In this document: piece after piece, positions 57,973 to 64,000 of the stretch
Numbering within the stretch: position 1 is the stretch's first letter
Layout: each line of letters begins with the position of its first letter
Assembly (NCBI GenBank): GCA_949130485.1
Contig: OX422193.1
Coordinates: 2,978,371-3,042,370, forward strand
Reading direction: 5' to 3'
Source of the DNA: Agelas oroides
Lineage: Eukaryota; Porifera; Demospongiae; Agelasida; Agelasidae
Length of the DNA stretch: 64,000 nt
Position numbers and translations under genes: made by a program
Notes under the pieces: model-generated
Databases searched by the model: none
What the model saw: the letters and a program-made list of their open reading frames with translations, nothing else
Told to the model about the DNA's origin: nothing

Positions 57973-58089
57973 GGCTCACGTGTACTTGTCGGTCTTCTGG
58001 GCCATGGGCTGGGCACGCACAATTAGACTACGTTACGCAACTACCACACGCAACGCCGCGGGCGTTCGAACGCAATTGAAATCTACAGT

Positions 58090-59057
58090 ACAAGTACGTG
58101 CGCAATAAACCTGAGAGCGGGTTTCTTAGCGGTCAAGCGGAGTACTCGCGATCTTGTGAACGTCTGGGGTCTTGTCTAGTGTCGGAGCGCTCGATGATGA
58201 AGTCTAGTACGTTGTTTCGTGAATTTGAATGCGGTCCCCTCCCCCCCTACGTCCACCTCGCGTCCACCTGACGTCATTCACGTGATAAGCAGTGGCGGAT
58301 CTAGAAATTTAGAATTGCGCGGCGGAAATTTTTGGGTTGCCACACCCACTTTCGGTCACGTGAACGCATTCATACAAAATATAGCTGGAAGGCTGACGAG
58401 GGGTCCGTCACAAAAGAAATCTCGTACACTGTCCGACAGTGTTGTTTTAGTTAACTATAACTTTAACTAAATACATTTTAGTATGGCCTTCAAGTTTAAA
58501 ATTTAGTTAACCAAAACTACAAGTAACTAAAAATTTTTGCTAAGCTGGGAACTATAACCAAAATATCCAAGAACATACAAGAAGAAACCTGTCGGCAGAA
58601 ATCCAAACTGAAATCCAGAAATCCAAACTGAAATCCAGATATCCACTGTGAAATCCAGAAATCCACTGTGAAATCCAGAAATCCACTCTGAAATCCGAAA
58701 TCCACGTGAAATCCAGTGGATTTCGAAATCTTGTACGCCGAGGCGCGCCGTGGCGGACCCCTCGGGCCGAACTGAATATCTCGAAGCAACTCTAGGCCTA
58801 GTCAAACGTCTGGAGATCAGTAAGGAACTGATACTTGAGTGTGTAACTGTGCCTGGTTGTTGTTGCTGCATGCCACTGCTGCATAATCATTTGATGGACT
58901 CGTGCAGTTATGTACGCAAAATACATTACTTACCCCCCCTAAATCCGCCACTGATAAGTGTTCCCAGGCCTTGCCCGTTTTTCGCGCTCTTCCGCCTCCG
59001 TGTATTATACTGAACGCAAACCGAAGAACAAAAAACGGGGTAGGCCTGGGAACGAGG
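58090..59057. repeat. Right arm of outer inverted repeat, split by a MITE
   Basis: 58237-58289 plus 58954-59057 reads, in reverse, as the left arm 55127-55265. It ends in AGGCCTGGGAACGAGGCTAA, the terminus of the 9-bp-TSD MITE family, so the outer structure may be a large member of that family. 58091-58236 is single-copy. Confidence 0.7.
58290..58953. mobile_element. MITE, 664 bp, TSD ATAAG
   Basis: Ends CAGTGGCGGATCTAG and CTAAATCCGCCACTG are inverted. ATAAG flanks both sides (58285-58289 and 58954-58958). The uninterrupted left arm of the outer inverted repeat (around 55218) shows the empty site with a single GATAAG. Inside is an array of about 19-bp units (GAAATCCAGAAATCCACTGT) at about 58600-58715. 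CAGTGGCGGAT ends resemble hAT elements. Confidence 0.85.
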
Positions 59058-59064
59058 CTAACCA

Positions 59065-59640
59065 TTTGGCAGGTGAGTGAGTTATTAGTGTCAAAAAACC
59101 GGAACGCTCCTACGCGGGCTTGATGGTGTCGGTTAGTTGCTTCATGGTAAGGTCGGTCATTTACTTTATGAGGTTGGTCAGTTACTCTTAGTCTATGAAG
59201 TTGGTCAGCAAACAGCCATCAGGGGGTGTGGCAGGCGAGCAAGAGTAGACCAAAAACCCTTTGACCTTCCATCCCTACAACCAGCTTTAATATTATAGTG
59301 TAGATACCCTATGTAATATGATGTACAGTGCATACCACAAACGTTTAATATGTGTAATAAATTATGCAATAGTTATGGGCACGTATGGGCAACAAACAGT
59401 TCAGTTTGCTGACATTGAAATTGCGCGGGGTATGTCTTCTCTGATCTGAAGACCTCCAGTTTGAGATGTTATTATGAAGCATGAATTTTGGCATGTAACA
59501 TTGTAAATACAATGATACTACAATTAATTTGGCACTACAATGTAATCATCCACACACACGCAAAAAAACAACAATCTAACAAATCTATAAACTGTTACAA
59601 AACCAAGAAGCACTACAGTCAAGTAAGTTCATACATGTGA
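59065..59640. other. Gene-less spacer
   Basis: AT-rich; nothing recognised. Confidence 0.4.
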
Positions 59641-59684
59641 GCATACGGTGTCACGGTAAAATGGGGCCCCCCGGCCTCATCTTA

Positions 59685-59743
59685 CCTGGGCCTCATCTTA
59701 CCGGTAGGATGGGCCCCATCCTACCGGTAAGATGAGGCCCAGG
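59685..59743. repeat. Perfect 28-bp inverted repeat
   Basis: Arms 59685-59712 and 59716-59743 are exact complements (CCTGGGCCTCATCTTACCGG ...), separated by GCC. Confidence 0.95.
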
Positions 59744-60058
59744 GGGCATATTCTACCGGTAGGATGGGACCCCCTTCGTGAGAATGGGGCCCTCCTCTGA
59801 CATTAAACTGCCTTGTGAGATACTGAGGCTGCTACAAGGTTAAACTCCATGCAGTGGGGTCCTTACCAGAGTAGAGAGACCGAGGATAGAGGCTGAGTGA
59901 CCGAGGATCGAGGTGTAGAGGCGAACAGATCGAGGATCGAGTGGGCCTACTAATATCTGTATTCCATTTCTGTTCACATGTACAGTGTCGATAACTATGC
60001 ATGTCATAACTGAATACAAACAACAGCTAGGAAAACTTGTTCGCTTTCGCAGCTTCTC

Positions 60059-62434
60059 GTGACATCATGTGTGGGGAAACTCTTTCACAAGATCCTGGCT
60101 CGCCGTCTTGAATGTTACCTCCGTTTAAACAACATTGTGGATACCTCAGTCCAGAAGGGGTTTCTTTCAAAGATATCAGGGGTCATGGAACACATCTTCA
60201 CTTTGAGGTCTATCATTGAGGATGCACAGAGAGAAGAGAAGCCACTCTTCTTTGCCTTACTTGACTTCAAAAATGCCTTTGGTTCTGTGCACCATAGTTA
60301 CATCAATCTGATTTTGAGACACTACAACATCCCATCTCCTCTTACGAACTACATCCGCAACCTGTATGGAGGTCTGAAAGCACAAGTGAAAACCAAGAAC
60401 TGGTGTACCCCATACTTTGAGGTGAGAAGAGGAGTGTTTCAAAGCGATACCCTCTCACCCCTGATATTTCTCCTTGCTATCAACCCTGTCCTGGTGGCCC
60501 TGCAGTCACCAAATATCCCTGGGTACCATCTGAACATCAGAGTCCCTCGTTCTGAGGGGCTCCCTCAGCCTGACAACCACCTGTTTGTTAAATGGGAAGA
60601 AGACAATGGTGAAGAACCAGGCTGGTACCACTGCAAAGTTCTCCGGTATTTCGCTGATGGGACCTGCCAATTACTCTACAGAAACTCTGACACAGAACGT
60701 CTAGTCCTCAACAATGCTGAGTGGCAACTTGCATGGAAGAAAGAGAAACTTTTCTATCCACTTGAGACCCCTCCCCCCTATCGCCCACTTCCTAGTGTTA
60801 GGAGACAGCTCCACTACCCAAAGTTTGTGTCTTCCTCAGAACATCGGGCTAAAGGGTATGCTGATGATATCCTGATAACAACCACCTCAGTTAATGCCCT
60901 GAAAGACACTCTACAGCTTGCTGACAACCACTGCACCTCAATCGGCCTGGAGCTGAGGCCAGATAAATGTGCGGTATATAGCAAGCCGGGAAAGAGGGTG
61001 TCCCATTCAACGCAATTTGAACTCCGAGGAACCCTCATCCCAAACATAGCCCTTACACCAAATAAATACTTGGGAGCCTGGCTCAGCACAAATCCTTCCA
61101 CTGCGGGCAAAGATCTCGCAAACAATTTTTCATCCATGCTTCGAAACATTAATGATCGACCCATCCGAGGTGAATACAAACTTTGGATTTATCGTAATTA
61201 CCTTCTACCCTCTCTCCAATTCTACCTCGCAGTCAACCAAATATCTAAATCCAAGCTATTGTCTCTTCAAGCCCAGGCCAACAAATATCTGAAGAGGTGG
61301 CTGTCACTCTCAAATTCTACCACCCTGGCTATCCTGTTCCACCCAGAACTTCTAGACGTAACCCCTCTCACTGAAGTGGAGCAAAAGTCCAAGATCTCTT
61401 TCCTCACTTCTCTCATGTCCAGCCCTGACCCTCTTATTCAGGAACTCGTCGTCAAAAATGAAGACAGTGTATTCCCTGCTCAATCTATGCCCAGCCTTTT
61501 CCAGTCTGTGGTGACAAGAGTTAAATCTGCTTTGGAAACTTCACAACAGATCCCAGCCAAGACCCTGAAAAAGCAGCTATTCTCCAGTCTGAAAGTCTCT
61601 CGTGAGGGTGAGTTCACCTCACACTTGGAAGGCCTAGAAGTGCAATCTAAGCTCCTTGATTCTATCGACCTCGAATCCTCCTCTAAGATCTGGAAAAGGA
61701 TAATGCATGGCCTCCCAGCCAGGCAGATGTCCTTTATTCTCCGGGCTGCTACGGACACACTCCCAACTCCTCTAAATCTTGCCCGCTGGAGAATTCAAGT
61801 TGACCCAAAATGCCCTCTGTGTGGCAACCCCTGCCCTACCACTGCGCATGTTTTAAACGGATGCCAACGAGCTTTGGAGCAGGGTAGATTCTCCTGGAGA
61901 CATGACTGCATCCTGGCCTGTATAGCAGCAACGCAGGAAGCCCTTCACTCTTCTAACCACCACTTTCTAGATCTGCCGGGGAAGCTAGCCTCTGAAAATC
62001 CTCCTTCTACAATTCCCAACAACCTCTGCTATACCACCCTGAAGCCTGACATAGTGATACTAACAGATTCTCAATTGCGTGTGGTTGAACTTACAGTGCC
62101 AATGAACTCACTTCCCAATATTCTCGCAGCTAAGGAGCGAAAACAGCAAAAGCAGTCCTATAATAGCCTATTCAGTGATATCCTAGCTGCTGGGAAGCTC
62201 TCAAGCATCACATATTCTACCTTAGAAATTGGATCGTTGGGCCATTACCTCCCAGCAGACGCTCATCACAGCATGGAACTCCTCTTCCCAGAACAGCATT
62301 CTAAATGGCACAGGAATTTCTTGGACCATTTAAGCAAAATAGCTATCAACTGCTCATACCACATTTTCAACTGCAGAAGACTTCCAACATGGACTTGCCC
62401 AGACCTACATTTCACCCCTTTTGTTTGTGTATAG
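60059..62434 (+). CDS. R2/NeSL-type LINE: RT plus restriction-like endonuclease, 5'-truncated
   Basis: A 791-residue frame. It begins inside the RT fingers (TSCVGKLFHKILARRL), so the N-terminal zinc-finger/Myb part of a full element is missing, as expected of 5'-truncated LINEs. RT motif A is FALLDFKNAFGSV near 72, motif B RRGVFQSDTLSPLIF near 125 and motif C GYADDI near 266. Between B and C is an extra segment of about 100 residues with a Tudor-like pattern (HLFVKWEEDNGEE, GWYHCKVLRYFADGTC). After a long thumb/linker comes a CCHC finger (CPLCGNPCPTTAHVLNGC near 585) and a PD-(D/E)xK-like site (KPDIVILTD ... VVELTVP near 661), the restriction-like endonuclease of the R2/NeSL/R4 group. It would nick target DNA and prime reverse transcription there. 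The remaining frame is open to its stop, so truncation is the only visible damage. Confidence 0.9.
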   Translation: MTSCVGKLFHKILARRLECYLRLNNIVDTSVQKGFLSKISGVMEHIFTLRSIIEDAQREEKPLFFALLDFKNAFGSVHHSYINLILRHYNIPSPLTNYIRNLYGGLKAQVKTKNWCTPYFEVRRGVFQSDTLSPLIFLLAINPVLVALQSPNIPGYHLNIRVPRSEGLPQPDNHLFVKWEEDNGEEPGWYHCKVLRYFADGTCQLLYRNSDTERLVLNNAEWQLAWKKEKLFYPLETPPPYRPLPSVRRQLHYPKFVSSSEHRAKGYADDILITTTSVNALKDTLQLADNHCTSIGLELRPDKCAVYSKPGKRVSHSTQFELRGTLIPNIALTPNKYLGAWLSTNPSTAGKDLANNFSSMLRNINDRPIRGEYKLWIYRNYLLPSLQFYLAVNQISKSKLLSLQAQANKYLKRWLSLSNSTTLAILFHPELLDVTPLTEVEQKSKISFLTSLMSSPDPLIQELVVKNEDSVFPAQSMPSLFQSVVTRVKSALETSQQIPAKTLKKQLFSSLKVSREGEFTSHLEGLEVQSKLLDSIDLESSSKIWKRIMHGLPARQMSFILRAATDTLPTPLNLARWRIQVDPKCPLCGNPCPTTAHVLNGCQRALEQGRFSWRHDCILACIAATQEALHSSNHHFLDLPGKLASENPPSTIPNNLCYTTLKPDIVILTDSQLRVVELTVPMNSLPNILAAKERKQQKQSYNSLFSDILAAGKLSSITYSTLEIGSLGHYLPADAHHSMELLFPEQHSKWHRNFLDHLSKIAINCSYHIFNCRRLPTWTCPDLHFTPFVCV

Positions 62435-62775
62435 GTAACTAATTGCGGTTTGTCCTGTTTTGTATTGTATATTGATCTTGCGAAGCCCCATCTGTATCCT
62501 TTTACATGTATGGTTCGCTTCTGTCCTAGATCCCTCAAGTCTCACCCTCTTGTATTTGTATCATTGTCATTTCCGCCTCTATACTATATAATTACATTTT
62601 CCCCCCCCACCTTGTGGCTTATCGAAACCGACGCCCTAAGTAGTAATTCTATAAGCAAAAATGTAGCTTTATGTGAATCAGACTTCCTTCTCAGTCCCTT
62701 CCATGATGCATTGATGCTTCGGCATCTTTTACACTGGAATGGCAGGCATTGACACGTTCTGACGAACGCCAATAG
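62435..62775 (+). other. 3' UTR of the LINE and element tail
   Basis: No open frame and no poly(A) or short tandem 3' tail was recognised; the LINE's exact 3' boundary is uncertain. Confidence 0.4.
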
Positions 62776-62876
62776 GGGGGCCCCAGGTTGACGGTGGGGG
62801 GGCTATTTTACCGGAAGATTGGGGCCGGGGGGGAGGGGGGCAATCTCATAGGGGCCCCAAATTTTTTTATGACACC

Positions 62877-63310
62877 GGATTCTGTTATTTAGCTTTCCAA
62901 CAATTTCCTTCCAATGCTTATATTCCTCCTTTGAAAAGAGCTTTTTAGCTGGCCGGTGGGAATAGTGATGTATGTGATCTAATGGGGTCAACAGGAAAAT
63001 TAATTAGACCAATGAATATAGGTTCTGTTGTACACCATAACTTACATCGAGTGCCCTGCAAGTACTGCTGGTTAAGCAGTTCCTTTCCGTCTGCCTCAGT
63101 ACAACACACATAATTTGGTCTCGTTTCCAAATCTTCTTTGAAAATGGTCACAAACAACTTTCTGGCTAGGTCTGTTTCATCCTCAGCCACTAACTCCAGT
63201 TCCTGGAGCTTCTGGAATGTGATACCCAGCACCCAAACAGTAAAGTTTGGTTTGAGACCTATGTAGCAGCCATGCTTTACATATACAGTCTTCAATGTCA
63301 GCCTTCTTAA
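62877..63310 (-). CDS. BEN-domain protein, C-terminal exons, partial
   Basis: Minus-strand exon 63046-63310 ends at donor T|GTAAGTT (phase 1). The next exon starts at 62978 after TGACCCCATTAG, and the 67-base intron restores the frame. The joined peptide has DLARKLFVTIFKEDLE, then GKELLNQQYLQG, then EEYKHWKEIVGKLNNRIR, the order and end motif (W-x3-[VI]-x2-[IL]-N-x2-I-R) of BEN domains, which bind DNA or chromatin in animals. The acceptor of the first exon (ATTTTAAG at 63311) is weak. The frame runs straight into the TIR of the element ending at 62876, so the gene is either cut off there or ends in transposon sequence. Upstream exons would lie beyond the window. Confidence 0.55.
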
Positions 63311-63419
63311 AATACACATGTGCAACATGGAATTTTAGGCTTCTTAGCATGATCAATTCCGTGACTGGACTACTTGTCATGGATAGTGACAATATCAATA
63401 CGCAGCAGATAAGCAAACC

Positions 63420-64000
63420 ACACCAGCTGTTTTATGTGTGTACAAAATGATGCATGCACAAATTTATGCGCAAAGATGCTGGCTTGCATAACATGTGAGG
63501 GGAAAAACCAAATGAAATAACATCCCAGAGGCTACACAGACTTCCTCATAAGCCAATCGATGACTATTAGATCTCCCATCTTCCAGGCTCTTCTTTCCTG
63601 CACTAAGAAAGACTAGACACCCCATGATAAGGGATTGGTACAATGCAAACTGGAGCTTCAGGGCTCAACCCATCTTCTCTGCTTCCTGTAGCAAGATACT
63701 TCAGGAAAAAATGTTTTGCTTCAGTGGCAGCAGTAGTAGTTGCTGAGACAATGCTACTTCCCGCTCAACTCCTGCTTTAAATATACATAAATACAGCATT
63801 CCACAGTATCCCAGCAATCTTGCATTCCTCCATCTCCAATAAGCTATCATGCATTCCCCTGTCTCCAGTAAACTATATTAGCTACACCAATCTAAACTAT
63901 AATCTCACTTGTCTTGCATACCTCAATCCTTGTCTGCACTACCAGCCCCACCCCCAATGCATGCACAATATGAACAATGGGAGCTTATTTTCTGTCTAAT
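63420..64000. other. Gene-less end of window
   Basis: No exon, repeat array or RNA gene recognised. Confidence 0.4.

Larger units (their letters stand above)
55280..58088. mobile_element. Tc1/mariner-like transposon with two convergent genes
   Basis: TIRs of about 105 bp: left 55280-55380 (CAGTAGATTTCAATTGCG...), right 57983-58088 (inverted, with a few substitutions and a small insertion). TA flanks both ends (55278-55279 and 58089-58090). It carries a minus-strand DD34E transposase (57972-56959) and a plus-strand spliced gene (55562-56564). Each gene begins just inside one TIR, so the TIRs probably hold the promoters. Length 2,809 bp. Confidence 0.92.
59647..62876. mobile_element. TIR-flanked element carrying a nested LINE
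   Basis: GGTGTCACGGTAAAATGGGG at the left and the complement of GGTGTCATAAAAAAATTTGG at the right are imperfect inverted ends, each followed inward by GGGGCCCC. No clear TSD was found. The left part has a perfect 28-bp hairpin (59685-59743) rich in TACCGGTAG, and diverged (ACCGAGGATCGAGG)n units lie at about 59877-59950. The only coding content is the inserted LINE, so the host element is non-autonomous or its core was displaced. Confidence 0.5.

Overview
The window is animal nuclear DNA, most likely from a sponge (Porifera, probably a demosponge). Genes have short GT-AG introns. There is an intronless fascin, and an NLR gene with a CARD-like domain, a NACHT ATPase and leucine-rich repeats, of the kind known in large numbers from demosponges. 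The rest is crowded with microsatellites, minisatellites and many small DNA transposons. The sponge assignment is inference; no rRNA or mitochondrial marker is present.

Layout. 0.3-3.7 kb (+): a first coding exon behind a CGCATGCG-type promoter palindrome, then a secreted protein of unknown function. 3.8-12.8 kb: repeats, including two tiny MITEs with 9-bp target duplications (TSDs) and a 945-bp foldback element. 12.8-14.3 kb (-): fascin. 14.4-26.5 kb: hAT-like, Tc1-like, TTAA-type and 9-bp-TSD MITEs, tRNA-like sequences and (GGGA)n/(AC)n tracts. 26.6-31.1 kb (+): a complete Ty3/gypsy retrotransposon with LTRs that look identical. 31.1-31.4 kb (-): one orphan coding exon. 32.1-37.0 kb (-): the NLR gene in three exons. 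37.8-39.8 kb (+): a three-exon gene with a retroviral-type integrase core. 41.3-44.0 kb (-), probably starting at 51.07 kb: a gene with a DMAP1-binding domain and a Pro-rich repeat region, its large exon now split by a MITE. 44-50 kb holds duplications and a 3-kb degenerate satellite. 51.4-55 kb: MITEs, a perfect 54-bp inverted repeat and degenerate tandem repeats. 55.28-58.09 kb: a TIR-bounded Tc1/mariner-like transposon carrying two convergent genes, a DD34E transposase and a spliced accessory gene; it sits inside an older inverted repeat. 59.6-62.9 kb (+): a 5'-truncated R2/NeSL-type LINE inside another TIR-flanked element, which lies against the end of a BEN-domain gene (-, 62.9-63.3 kb).

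No operon-like organisation is expected or seen. The cellular genes (secreted protein, fascin, NLR, DMAP-domain gene, BEN gene) are functionally unrelated neighbours. The mobile elements are interpretable in layers: a MITE inside a dispersed repeat, a Tc1-like element inside a palindrome whose other arm gives the empty site of a second insertion, and a LINE inside a TIR element. Exon joins were deduced by eye from splice signals and reading phase and have no transcript support.
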